In this document: in pieces, positions 1 through 8,200 of the stretch | Layout of the letters: the number at the start of each line of letters is the position of its first letter | How positions within the stretch are numbered: the stretch's first letter is position 1 | Assembly: GCA_910585215.1 (NCBI GenBank) | Contig: CAJUDQ010000057.1 | Location: 1-14,726 of the forward strand | Source of the DNA: an uncultured Lachnospiraceae bacterium | Lineage (GTDB): Bacteria > Bacillota > Clostridia > Lachnospirales > Lachnospiraceae | DNA length: 14,726 bases | Direction of reading: 5' to 3' | Made by a program: the position numbers and the translations under genes | Notes under the pieces: generated by a model | The model's input: the letters and a program-made list of their open reading frames with translations, nothing else | The model's database searches: none | Told to the model about the DNA's origin: nothing

Positions 1-32
1 GACTGGAGTTCAGACGTGTGCTCTTCCGATCT
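1..32. other. Illumina TruSeq read-2 adapter left at the contig end
   Basis: The first 32 bases, ending in GTGCTCTTCCGATCT, match from memory the Illumina TruSeq read-2 adapter minus its first two bases. This is a sequencing artefact, not genome sequence. The assembled insert begins at base 33. A GTG at 18-20 inside the adapter gives the following reading frame a false start with five adapter-encoded residues (MLFRS). Confidence 0.97.
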
Positions 33-719
33 TATGAGAAATTAAAAAAACACTATTTTGATTATATAAAAAATGATAAAGTCATCCCTGAAACATATGA
101 GACAAATGATAAATTTCCATCTATTATTCAAAAGGAATTGAATTTTACAGATGATATTCAATATTTATTTCAAAATTGGATTAGCGGATTAAATACAAAT
201 GTATGCACTTTGCCCTCAATTTTAAAAATTTTTCGTGAATGTATACTTCCTGTTAGATTTTTGAATTTTAATTATACCAATATTTTAGAACAAGTATACT
301 GCATACCAAGAAGAAATATTTTATATATTCATGGAAAAGTGGATGAAAGCAGAAAATTAATACTGGGACATCATGATGATTCTTTATGGAAAGAAGAAAA
401 GTTCAAACCCGAAGAAAAGTTTCAGGAAACAAAAGCAGACCAAATTATCCGAAATTATTTTAAAAAAACCTATAAAAATACAGAGAAACTTATCATACAA
501 AATAAAAAATTTTTTTTGGAATTAAAAGACTGCAAAAGAGTGTACATTCTTGGACATTCTTTGTCCGAAATTGATTTTAACTATTTTTTAGAAATTAGAA
601 GAAATTCCAAATCTGACTGCGAATGGATAATCTCCTGTAAATCAAACTCTGATTTGGAACGCGCAGAAAGGCTTATAAAACATCTTGATATAGACAATTA
701 TTATATAATTCGAATTTAA
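33..719 (+). CDS. AbiH-type abortive infection protein, 5'-truncated
   Basis: The frame is open from the first genomic base, so the N-terminus lies beyond the contig end. About 228 residues remain; AbiH-like proteins are usually longer, roughly 300-400 residues as I recall. Family-like motifs are FNYTN (about 267-281), YIHG followed by LILGHHDD (about 324-380), and a C-terminal ILGHSLSEIDFNYF block (about 546-590). AbiH proteins are single-gene phage-resistance factors first described on lactococcal plasmids; their biochemical activity is not well defined. No signal peptide or membrane segment is visible in the part present. Base composition is far more AT-rich than the hem or ktr genes, which fits horizontally acquired defence DNA. 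No partner gene is visible downstream. Family assignment is fairly sure; activity against phage is inferred. Confidence 0.75.
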   Translation, partial: YEKLKKHYFDYIKNDKVIPETYETNDKFPSIIQKELNFTDDIQYLFQNWISGLNTNVCTLPSILKIFRECILPVRFLNFNYTNILEQVYCIPRRNILYIHGKVDESRKLILGHHDDSLWKEEKFKPEEKFQETKADQIIRNYFKKTYKNTEKLIIQNKKFFLELKDCKRVYILGHSLSEIDFNYFLEIRRNSKSDCEWIISCKSNSDLERAERLIKHLDIDNYYIIRI

Positions 720-737
720 AGCCAAGCATTGGATATT

Positions 738-1130
738 TTATCTTTTTGGGTTCCATGCCTCCTCCGTAACAAACACCTTCAAGACAGATAATTTTTCATA
801 AATTCTCATATCAACGAAATAATTATCCAAAAAAATATGTAAACAACACAAGAATTATTTATATACTTTATCAACATATTTTTGTCTTTCTGTCTGATTT
901 CTGAATATTCAAAAGTTTTTTCTACAACTCTTATTATTTTATCCCTGTCTGCCGATAAAAATAATAACTTATAGAAAACAGGAAACGGATTTCTTATATT
1001 AGTTCAGGGATTGAACATTCTATAGGTGTTATTTGATATACTCATTTTCCAAAACATCTATATTTGAATCTATAAAATCTGATAGTCCGCATTGACAGTC
1101 CCTCTACTGATTCATACTCCTGCGCCGTTT
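738..1130 (-). pseudogene. Possible decayed minus-strand coding remnant in the AbiH downstream gap
   Basis: This stretch of about 450 bp (720-1166) has no intact gene. On the minus strand three protein-like pieces lie in order but in different frames. One near 1100-1029 reads GLSDFIDSNIDVLENEYIK then a stop. A 65-codon open stretch at 1003-806 has no start codon and includes ADRDKIIRVVEKTFEYSEI. A last piece at about 836-738 reads IYEKLSVLKVFVTEEAWNPK before its stop. The order and amphipathic composition suggest one gene broken by frameshifts. I recognise no family. Open stretches of this length can arise by chance in AT-rich DNA, so confidence is low. Confidence 0.3.
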
Positions 1131-1166
1131 CCTATAAAGCAACAGATAGAAAGGCATGGGATTTAT

Positions 1167-2012
1167 ATGGGAATGTTAATTGGAACACATCATTCAAATA
1201 CAAGAAGTATCACAATAAAAAATTCCGGAGGTTCTATTGCCGGAACAATCATTGTCTCAAAACCAAGACCAAAACCTAAAACAACATCCAAAACAAAGCA
1301 GAAGAAAAAAAGCGTACAATACAGTTTTACAGAGCTTTCCAATCAGATTTTACAATCAAAGACATTTTTAAATGCCAGACAAATTGCTTCAAGAGCTTAT
1401 GCAAAAGCAGCTGTTCTGCGCAGAAAACGCGTAACCGGAGATTATGATGAAACCGCTATTGACCATGCGATTACTCATGCGGAACGTATGGCGAGGGTAG
1501 CGAAAAAGCGTGCAAAACATCTGAGGGAAGAGGAACGATGCAAAAAAGAGGGAGAATTTGACCTTACAGATTCCAAAGACCCTGAAAAAACACTTGATTT
1601 GAAAGAATTAGAAGAACTTATAGATATGGGAGATGAAGAAATAGATGAAGAAATGTTTCAAGAAATGATGAAAGAGCTGGCAGAAGAGCTTCAGGCTCAA
1701 ATGGAGGAACTGGAAAAAGAACTGGCAGAGGATAATGAACTAAATGAACTGTCAGAGGAATTATCTCAGATTTATCGGAAAGATATGTCACCAGAAGATT
1801 TGGAATTTTTAAAGAAAAAACACAGAGCTGAGGAAATCCGCGACATTATGGATGCAAACAGAAAATATCTTCGGGCAATGTTTGAACAGCTTGAGAGAGA
1901 AAAGCAAGAACTTTCAAACGGAATATCGCTGCAGCTTGGTGGAACAGAAATGCCAGTGCAGATACAACCCCCTGTTACAACAGAAGGCGGAACTGTAGAT
2001 GTAACCGTATGA
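1167..2012 (+). CDS. Unrecognised Lys/Glu-rich coiled-coil protein
   Basis: I do not recognise a named family. Similar proteins seem common in Lachnospiraceae from memory, but this was not searched. From the ATG at 1167 the product is about 281 residues, soluble, with no signal peptide or membrane segment. It has four zones: a short N-terminus (LIGTHHSNTRSITIKNSGG), a basic Pro/Lys linker (KPRPKPKTTSKTKQKKK), a basic helical block with AYAKAAVLRRKR and HAERMARVAKKRAKHL, and a long acidic coiled coil ending in a Gly/Thr/Val-rich tail. The frame can be extended to a TTG at 1092. I prefer ATG 1167 (or 1173) because GGGA lies 5 nt upstream of 1167 and AGAAAGG further upstream. In addition, TTGACA at 1092-1097 could be a -35 box with only a poor -10 near 1113-1120. 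The gene stands alone and converges on the hem operon. Confidence 0.7.
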   Translation: MGMLIGTHHSNTRSITIKNSGGSIAGTIIVSKPRPKPKTTSKTKQKKKSVQYSFTELSNQILQSKTFLNARQIASRAYAKAAVLRRKRVTGDYDETAIDHAITHAERMARVAKKRAKHLREEERCKKEGEFDLTDSKDPEKTLDLKELEELIDMGDEEIDEEMFQEMMKELAEELQAQMEELEKELAEDNELNELSEELSQIYRKDMSPEDLEFLKKKHRAEEIRDIMDANRKYLRAMFEQLEREKQELSNGISLQLGGTEMPVQIQPPVTTEGGTVDVTV

Positions 2013-2016
2013 AAAC

Positions 2017-2068
2017 ACTATATCAGAAAAACGCTTTGTAATATAGTAAGGCATTTTTTTGATATAGT
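2017..2068. terminator. Hairpin between convergent genes, probable bidirectional terminator
   Basis: Two 18-nt arms (2017-2034 and 2051-2068) pair with one G-U wobble and one mismatch. The outer nine bases, ACTATATCA and TGATATAGT, are perfect. The loop is 16 nt. The hairpin begins four bases after the stop codon of the coiled-coil gene and is followed on the plus strand by a long T-rich run (2069-2100). On the minus strand it lies about 80 nt after the hemD stop. Because the stem is AT-rich and its T-tract is inside the stem, termination strength is uncertain. Confidence 0.55.
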
Positions 2069-2145
2069 ATTTTCATTTCTGTTTTTTATTTTTGTTTTTA
2101 TCAAATTCCAGCAAAACTGCTTCCACTTCTTTAAATAGAAACAGT

Positions 2146-4608
2146 TCACATAACTTTTTTAATTAATACTTCTGCCATGCTTTCATATTCTGACTGTTCT
2201 GCTTCTATAATGTTTTCTGCCCCCAGCTCTTTTAATGTTTCGCTGCATTTTTTTCCAATGCTGACTGCCGGTATCTTGAGCAGCTTTTCTCCATATGCTT
2301 CCACCATACGTTGTACAGAAGAAGAACAGGTAAACAAAACCGCATCCCATTTCATATAATTTTCCGGCTCTATTTTTTCTATCTCCACCGCTTGATTTTC
2401 ATAAACAGGTATATGTTCCACACAGCATATATCTTGCAGCTTCCTTTTTATTTTGTCCTTTGTGAATATTTCGTCCGCATACTTTTTATCCATGTGTGCT
2501 TTCCCCACATATTCTTTATCAGAATTTATTTTATCCCCATTTGTTCTATCTGTATTTGTTCTATCTGTATTTATGGCGCATGGATATCCCACAGACAGCA
2601 TTTTTCCCTCTTTTTGAAAAATTTCTTTCAACTCTTCCCAGAGTGCACCACTATTATATTCCTCGGGTATAAAATCCGGAACAATTCCATATTCTTCAAG
2701 CTTCTTTCCTGTTTTCTTTCCAATGACTGCAATTTTACACCCAAAAAGTACTCTTGCATCCAGCCCGTTTTTTCTCAGGCAGGCAAAAAAGCCATCTATC
2801 CCGTTTACACTGGTAAAAACAATCCAGTCTTTCCATTTTTCCCTTTCCAGCTTACAGGATTTGTATACAATTTTTCCTACCTGAATTTCCTTTACATATG
2901 CTCCCTTGTCCCTTAACATCACTGCCAGCCTTGAAGGCTCTGAATTAATTTTGGGAACCAGATATCTTTTTCCAAAAAGCGGCTTTTCTTCAAAAAAATT
3001 CAAAGCTTCCCGAAGTTTCACCACATTCCCCACTACAATCAATGCCGGAGATACAAGTTCTGCCTCTTTAACTTTCTGCTCAATCTGCTCCAGGTTTGAC
3101 ACCACTGTTTTCTGTTCGGGTCTTGTAGCATTCGAAATAACTGCTACATTCATATATGGACTCATTCCAGCTTTGATTAAATTTTCGACAATTTCTCCAA
3201 GTTTTCCAAGTCCCATTAAAAAAATACAGGTATCTTTATTTTTTGCCATTGCTTTAAAATCAATCTCTGCCAGCCCGTCTTCTCTGTTGTGAGCTGTCAC
3301 TACATGAAACCCTCCCGCTGTTCCTCTGTGGGTAACTGGAATACCTGCATAAGCAGGGCCGGCAATCGCCGAACTGACTCCCGGTATTATCTCAAATCTT
3401 ATCCCAAAATTTCTTAGAAAGAGAGCTTCTTCTCCTCCTCTTCCAAAGACATAAGAATCTCCCCCTTTTAAGCGCACTGTTTTTTCATACTCCATTGATT
3501 TTTTTACAAGCAGTCTGTTTATTTCTTCCTGATTCATGGTATGGTGACGAGTTTCTTTTCCTGCATAAATTTTTTCACAGGATTCTTTCGCATACAGCAA
3601 TAACTCAGGTGATGCAAGCCTGTCATAAATAATACAGTCTGCACTTTTTATAAGTTCCATTCCCTTTACAGTAATCAGTCCTGTATCTCCCGGTCCAGCT
3701 CCTACCAGATAGACCGTTCCCAACATCTGTTTACGAATTGCTTTTGCTGCTTCTTTTGCCGTCTGTACAGGAGTTTTGCCCAGAACCTCGGCATAATAAA
3801 GTTTTTCATCCTGTTCTCTTCCATAAACTGCTCTCAGCTTCAGTTGTCCATCTGTAATCTCACAAAAGGCTCCCACAGGTATATGGCAGTCCCCTCCAAT
3901 TTCTTTTAAAAATGCACGCTCTGTACTTCCGGCAAGATTTGTATCAAAATCAGAAAGAGCATCCAGCATCGCCTGCAAGTTTGTGTTTTCCTTTTTTATT
4001 TCCAGCGCCAAAATTCCCTGCGCCGGTGCCGGAATCATTTCATCTGTAGAAAAATAACAGGTAATTTTATCCTCTATTCCCAGACGCTTCAATCCTGCCG
4101 CTGCCAGTATGATTCCATCCAGCTTCTGTTCCTCCATTTTGCGAAGCCTTGTATCTACATTTCCTCTGATATCTGTAATTTTTAAATCTGAACGCAGATA
4201 TTTTAACTGTCTTGCCCGTCTTGGACTTCCTGTTCCAATTACTGCATTTTGAGGCAATTCTTTAAAAGAATGTTTTTCCCTTAGAATTAAAACATCTCTT
4301 GCATCTGCTCTCTTCCAGAGCTTTGAAAACACAAGCCCCTGTGCCGGATATGCCGGCATATCCTTCATACTGTGTACAGCCAGATGTATCCTGTCTGATA
4401 ATAATTGTTCTTCAATTTCCTTTACAAAAACTCCCTTATCTCCAATCTGATTTAAAGGCATATTCTGTATAATATCACCTTTTGTTTTAATCACTACTAT
4501 TTCATATTCATATTCGGGAAATGCGGCTTTTAGGGATTCTTTGACATACTCTGCCTGAATCAATGCCAATTTTGAACCTCTTGTACCAATTTTTATTTTC
4601 ATATTCAT
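2146..4608 (-). CDS. hemC: Trifunctional HemC-SUMT-HemD fusion: PBG to precorrin-2
   Basis: An 820-residue protein fusing three consecutive enzymes. Residues 1-295 are hydroxymethylbilane synthase, with HSMKDMP (D83 as catalytic Asp), RGNVDTRLRKM, PAPAQGILALE and GGDCHIPVGA, whose C241 should anchor the dipyrromethane cofactor. Residues 298-540 are SAM-dependent uroporphyrinogen-III C-methyltransferase (SUMT/CobA), with YLVGAGPGD, RLKGGDSYVFGRGGEE and the AGIPVTHRG region. Residues 545-820 are uroporphyrinogen-III synthase (HemD), with IVFTSVNGID and a C-terminal TCSSSVQRMVE segment. The cytoplasmic product would take porphobilinogen through hydroxymethylbilane and uroporphyrinogen III to precorrin-2, committing flux to siroheme or corrinoids. 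HemD carries a repetitive insertion at about 679-718. It is the last gene of the operon, 28 nt after hemA, with AAGGA about 12 nt before the ATG. CobA-HemD fusions are known; I have seen the triple arrangement less often. Confidence 0.95.
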   Translation of the reverse strand: MNMKIKIGTRGSKLALIQAEYVKESLKAAFPEYEYEIVVIKTKGDIIQNMPLNQIGDKGVFVKEIEEQLLSDRIHLAVHSMKDMPAYPAQGLVFSKLWKRADARDVLILREKHSFKELPQNAVIGTGSPRRARQLKYLRSDLKITDIRGNVDTRLRKMEEQKLDGIILAAAGLKRLGIEDKITCYFSTDEMIPAPAQGILALEIKKENTNLQAMLDALSDFDTNLAGSTERAFLKEIGGDCHIPVGAFCEITDGQLKLRAVYGREQDEKLYYAEVLGKTPVQTAKEAAKAIRKQMLGTVYLVGAGPGDTGLITVKGMELIKSADCIIYDRLASPELLLYAKESCEKIYAGKETRHHTMNQEEINRLLVKKSMEYEKTVRLKGGDSYVFGRGGEEALFLRNFGIRFEIIPGVSSAIAGPAYAGIPVTHRGTAGGFHVVTAHNREDGLAEIDFKAMAKNKDTCIFLMGLGKLGEIVENLIKAGMSPYMNVAVISNATRPEQKTVVSNLEQIEQKVKEAELVSPALIVVGNVVKLREALNFFEEKPLFGKRYLVPKINSEPSRLAVMLRDKGAYVKEIQVGKIVYKSCKLEREKWKDWIVFTSVNGIDGFFACLRKNGLDARVLFGCKIAVIGKKTGKKLEEYGIVPDFIPEEYNSGALWEELKEIFQKEGKMLSVGYPCAINTDRTNTDRTNGDKINSDKEYVGKAHMDKKYADEIFTKDKIKRKLQDICCVEHIPVYENQAVEIEKIEPENYMKWDAVLFTCSSSVQRMVEAYGEKLLKIPAVSIGKKCSETLKELGAENIIEAEQSEYESMAEVLIKKVM
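2455..2574 (-). repeat. In-frame 15-bp tandem repeat inside the HemD domain
   Basis: Residues 679-718 of the fusion protein fall into eight five-residue units: INTDR, TNTDR, TNGDK, INSDK, EYVGK, AHMDK, KYADE, IFTKD. At DNA level two adjacent 15-bp copies are identical (2540-2554 and 2555-2569, TTTGTTCTATCTGTA on the plus strand). A third (2525-2539) is related and the rest are diverged. The period is a multiple of three, so length changes keep the frame. The segment falls between the two HemD subdomains, where a polar linker could tolerate growth. Confidence 0.75.
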
Positions 4609-4636
4609 TGTCTGGTCTATTCCTTGCTCATTTATT

Positions 4637-5890
4637 TTATTCTTTCTTATCTTTGTCTATTCCCTGTATCTGAAAAAGCTTTGCCAGTGTGTCTTTATAC
4701 TGGTCCTGTTCTTCTGCTGTTTCAAGCTTCTTCAATTCCTCTATAGGCTCTTTTAACAGCCTTTTAAATGATGCTTCCAAAGTTCTCCTGATAATTTTCT
4801 GTTCCCGTTCACTTAATTCTATTTTCCTGTTTATATAACAAAAGCTGTCCTCTGCAATTTCTTTACATTTTATTTGAAGAGACTGTATCGTTTCATCTAC
4901 TCTTGCAGTAAGCATCCAGTTCAATGTCTGTAACACTGACTGCTCAATGATTTCTCGGCTTTGATTGACAAGGCTTTCTCTGTCTTTCTGATTTTTTTGA
5001 ACCACTTCTTGCAGCATATCAAGATTGACAAGGCGACAGTCTGAAACTTCCATAAATGAAATATCAATATCCCTTGGAGCCGCAAGGTCAAGAAAATACA
5101 TTTTTCTGCAGATTGTACATTTTTCTCTTCTGATAACCAGATGAGGAGAAGATGTTGCTGAAATAACAATATCACATTCTTTTAAAATATCATATCTTTT
5201 TTCAAAATCTTCTATATAAATATCAGGAAATTCTGTCTTTAACCTGCCTGCATGAGAGCTGGTTCTATTGCATAATATTATTTTTTCTGTATTATAATGA
5301 TAGACATAACGGAGAGCAAGTGCCGCTGTCTGACCGCTTCCAATAATAAGCACACGTTTTCCGTCAATGCCATATTCCCGTTCTAACTGTTTTATTCCCA
5401 CATAACTGACAGACAGTGGAATTTCACTGATTTTTAATTCTGTTTTTATCTTTTTTGCACAGGTAATGGCGTTTCTCACTACCCCGTTTAATTCTTTCCT
5501 GCTGTACCCCATTGTCTTGGAAAATTCAAACGCCTCCCTGACCTGCCCTAATATCTGGTCCTCTCCAAGTATCTGAGAGTCCATACCTGAAGCTACAAAA
5601 AAAAGATGTTTAAGTGCATTTTCTCCCTGCATACTGCTTAAATAATTTTTTAAATCTATCTGTGGAAACATTTTCTGATATATATTTTTTACTATTACTG
5701 GCAATTTAGAATTTTGATAAAAATAATATACCTCGCTTCGATTACAGGTGGACAAAACCATACACTGTGAAATTCCTTCTTTCTCCAGCCGGTGAAACAT
5801 TTCCATTTTTCTGCTGTCTGTAAAATTCACAATATCTCTGATATCAAGTCCCGCACTTTTATAATTAATTCCACAAAATCCAAATTCCAT
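4637..5890 (-). CDS. hemA: Glutamyl-tRNA reductase
   Basis: Reduces glutamyl-tRNA(Glu) with NADPH to glutamate-1-semialdehyde, the first committed step of the C5 tetrapyrrole pathway; cytoplasmic. The 417-residue length is normal. The N-terminal catalytic domain holds STCNRSE with the nucleophilic Cys at residue 49, followed by FFVASGMDSQILGEDQILGQ. An NADPH-binding Rossmann segment has VLIIGSGQTA (about 180-189). The C-terminal helical dimerisation domain covers roughly 315-415. It lies 29 nt after hemL and 28 nt before the fusion gene. The Shine-Dalgarno sequence before the start is weak (only GAGA-like), so its translation may depend on the upstream gene. The MEFGFCGINYKSA start fits the family N-terminus. 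Confidence 0.96.
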   Translation of the reverse strand: MEFGFCGINYKSAGLDIRDIVNFTDSRKMEMFHRLEKEGISQCMVLSTCNRSEVYYFYQNSKLPVIVKNIYQKMFPQIDLKNYLSSMQGENALKHLFFVASGMDSQILGEDQILGQVREAFEFSKTMGYSRKELNGVVRNAITCAKKIKTELKISEIPLSVSYVGIKQLEREYGIDGKRVLIIGSGQTAALALRYVYHYNTEKIILCNRTSSHAGRLKTEFPDIYIEDFEKRYDILKECDIVISATSSPHLVIRREKCTICRKMYFLDLAAPRDIDISFMEVSDCRLVNLDMLQEVVQKNQKDRESLVNQSREIIEQSVLQTLNWMLTARVDETIQSLQIKCKEIAEDSFCYINRKIELSEREQKIIRRTLEASFKRLLKEPIEELKKLETAEEQDQYKDTLAKLFQIQGIDKDKKE

Positions 5891-5919
5891 TTTTTTATCT
5901 CATTTCTAAAATTGTTTTT

Positions 5920-7209
5920 TTATCTCTGTTTGAAATACTTTGATATTACCTCACAGGTTTTATCAATATCCTCTTTTGTATGCGCATCTGATAGAAACAT
6001 CGCCTCAAACTGTGAGGGAGCTGTATAGATACCATGCTCCAGCAGCCATGCAAAATATTCTGCATAACGCTTTGTATCAGAAGATGCCGCAGTCGCATAA
6101 TCCGACACCTTCTTTGCTGTAAAAAATATGCTCATAAGCGAACCTGTTCTGTTTACACATACTGTTTCTTTTGCCGTTTCCTTCACTGCCTGCTCTAATA
6201 ATGCAGCTTTTTCTTCCAATCGTTGATAAATGGCAGTATCTTCCTGTAAAATTTTCAAAGTTTCTATTCCCGCGGTAACAGCAATTGGATTTCCAGACAA
6301 AGTTCCTGCCTGATACACAGGTCCTGCCGGCGACACCATTTCCATAATCTCTCTTCTGCCGCCGTATGCGCCTACTGGAAGCCCTCCTCCTATAATTTTC
6401 CCAAGAGTTGTAATATCCGGTTTCACATCAAAATATTCCTGTGCTCCTCCCAGTCCCAGTCGGAAGCCTGTAATCACCTCATCAAAAATAAGCAGTGCAC
6501 CATAGTTTAATGTAATTTCTCTTAAAAATTCCAAAAATCCGTTTTCCGGAAGAACTACACCCATATTTGCAGCTACCGGCTCCACAATCACTGCCGCAAT
6601 TTCAGAGCCGTTTTCCTCAAACAGCCTCTCTACGGAATTTTTGTCATTGTATAAGGCAATAAGCGTATGCTTTGTAAAATCCGAAGGTACTCCCGCGCTG
6701 TCGGGTACAGAAGTAGTCATGGCTCCAGAACCCGCCTTGACCAGAAGTCCGTCTGAATGACCATGATAACAGCCTTTAAATTTTACTATTTTTTCTCTTC
6801 CGGTAAATCCTCTTGCTGTACGCACAGCACTCATTACTGCTTCTGTACCCGAACAGACCAGACGGCTCATCTCCATAGAAGGCATACACTTTGAAATCAT
6901 TTCTGCAAGAATCACTTCTTTTTCTGTAGGCGCTCCAAAGGTGAGGCCTTCTGCACATGCATGCTGTACTGCATGTATGACCCGCGGATGCGCATGGCCC
7001 AATATCCCGGGACCCCATGAGCATACATAATCAATATATTCATTTCCATCTATATCTTTTATTTTATCTCTATTTGCAGATTGAATAAATCTTGGCGTCA
7101 TTCCTACAGAACCAAACGCCCGAACCGGACTGTTGACTCCGCCCGGAATAAGCGTTTTTGCCTTTTGGAATAGCTCTTTTGATTTTGTGTCTTTTCTTGC
7201 AGTATTCAT
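5920..7209 (-). CDS. hemL: Glutamate-1-semialdehyde 2,1-aminomutase
   Basis: A PLP-dependent cytoplasmic enzyme that converts glutamate-1-semialdehyde to 5-aminolevulinate, directly after HemA. The 429-residue length is typical. Family motifs include the N-terminal LIPGGVNSPVRAF, WGPGILGHAHP, SGTEAVMSAVRTARG (PLP phosphate binding), FDEVITGFR (Asp243 facing the pyridine nitrogen) and TTLGKIIGGGLPVGAYGG, with Lys271 as the Schiff-base lysine. It lies 22 nt after hemB; AAAGGA upstream of the ATG is a reasonable ribosome binding site. Its pairing with hemA in the operon supports channelling of the unstable semialdehyde, an inference from known HemA-HemL interaction. Confidence 0.97.
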   Translation of the reverse strand: MNTARKDTKSKELFQKAKTLIPGGVNSPVRAFGSVGMTPRFIQSANRDKIKDIDGNEYIDYVCSWGPGILGHAHPRVIHAVQHACAEGLTFGAPTEKEVILAEMISKCMPSMEMSRLVCSGTEAVMSAVRTARGFTGREKIVKFKGCYHGHSDGLLVKAGSGAMTTSVPDSAGVPSDFTKHTLIALYNDKNSVERLFEENGSEIAAVIVEPVAANMGVVLPENGFLEFLREITLNYGALLIFDEVITGFRLGLGGAQEYFDVKPDITTLGKIIGGGLPVGAYGGRREIMEMVSPAGPVYQAGTLSGNPIAVTAGIETLKILQEDTAIYQRLEEKAALLEQAVKETAKETVCVNRTGSLMSIFFTAKKVSDYATAASSDTKRYAEYFAWLLEHGIYTAPSQFEAMFLSDAHTKEDIDKTCEVISKYFKQR

Positions 7210-7231
7210 TTTTCTCTGTTCCTTTCCGGCT

Positions 7232-8200
7232 CTATTCTGCTTCCTTTATCCATTTTGCGACATCAAGCGCATGATAAGTAATAATCATTTTTGCACCCGC
7301 CCTTTTTAAGCCAACCATATTTTCCATTACTGCTTTTTTTTCATCTATCCAGCCCTGAATGGCTGCCGCTTTTATCATGGAATATTCCCCGCTGACATTA
7401 TAGGCGACAATCGGAATATTATAATGCAAGGAAATATCCTTGATAACATCCATATATCCAAGTGCCGGTTTTGCAATAATAAAATCTGCCCCTTCAAAAA
7501 TATCCTGCTCCACTTCTCTGAGAGCTTCTCTGCCATTTGCAGGGTCCATCTGATAAGTTTTACGGTCGCCAAAGCCCGGAGCAGAACCGGCGGCATCACG
7601 AAACGGAGAATAATAGCAGGAGGCAAATTTTGCACTGTAAGACATCACTGGTACTTCTGTGAATCCTTCCTGATCCAGTGCCTCCCTGATAGCCGCCACT
7701 CTTTTATCCATCATATCACTTGGAGCTACAATATCCGCACCGGCTTTTGCATAGCTGACCGCTGCCCTTGCCAATAACGGAAGGGTTTCATCATTTAATA
7801 TTTTTCCATTTTTTACAAGTCCGCAGTGTCCGTGAGAAGTATACTCACAGAGACATACATCCGCAATAATAACAAGGCTGTCGTAATTTTTTCTGATATA
7901 ACGAATTGCCTGATTTACAACTCCATTCTCATTATAGGCACTGCTTCCTGTCTCATCTTTATGAGCAGGAATCCCAAAAAGCAGAATCGCCAGAATACCG
8001 GCATTACATACTCTGTCCAGCTCCTCATGAAGCCTGTCTATGGAATATTGACAGATTCCCGGCATGGAAGCGACAGGATTGCAAATATTCTCTCCTTCTA
8101 TCACAAATATGGGATAAATCAGCTCATCGACACGAATATGATTTTCTCTTACCATACTTCGTATTGCTTCATTTTTTCTGAATCTTCTCATTCTATCCAT
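7232..8200 (-). CDS. hemB: Porphobilinogen synthase (5-aminolevulinate dehydratase)
   Basis: Condenses two 5-aminolevulinate molecules to porphobilinogen; cytoplasmic. The 322-residue protein shows the zinc-binding cysteine cluster DVCLCEYTSHGHCG (C116, C118, C126) and both active-site lysines: K191 in SYSAKFAS and K244 in AKPALGYMD. The frame extends 15 nt further, to an ATG at 8215. I prefer the ATG at 8200 because GGAG lies 9 nt upstream and the protein then starts MDRMRRFRKNEAIR, as the family does. With this start the gene overlaps the upstream stop codon by 8 nt (ATGGATAG), which suggests translational coupling. Confidence 0.96.
   Translation of the reverse strand: MDRMRRFRKNEAIRSMVRENHIRVDELIYPIFVIEGENICNPVASMPGICQYSIDRLHEELDRVCNAGILAILLFGIPAHKDETGSSAYNENGVVNQAIRYIRKNYDSLVIIADVCLCEYTSHGHCGLVKNGKILNDETLPLLARAAVSYAKAGADIVAPSDMMDKRVAAIREALDQEGFTEVPVMSYSAKFASCYYSPFRDAAGSAPGFGDRKTYQMDPANGREALREVEQDIFEGADFIIAKPALGYMDVIKDISLHYNIPIVAYNVSGEYSMIKAAAIQGWIDEKKAVMENMVGLKRAGAKMIITYHALDVAKWIKEAE

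Noticed and set aside
1092..1166. N-terminal extension of the coiled-coil gene to a TTG at 1092
   Set aside because: The TTG is part of a TTGACA sequence, lacks a ribosome binding site and overlaps the possible minus-strand remnant. ATG 1167 is preferred, although this is not certain.
2177..3292. Plus-strand open frames of 60-201 codons opposite the hemC fusion gene
   Set aside because: They are antisense shadows of a clearly coding gene, without family resemblance or credible ribosome binding sites.
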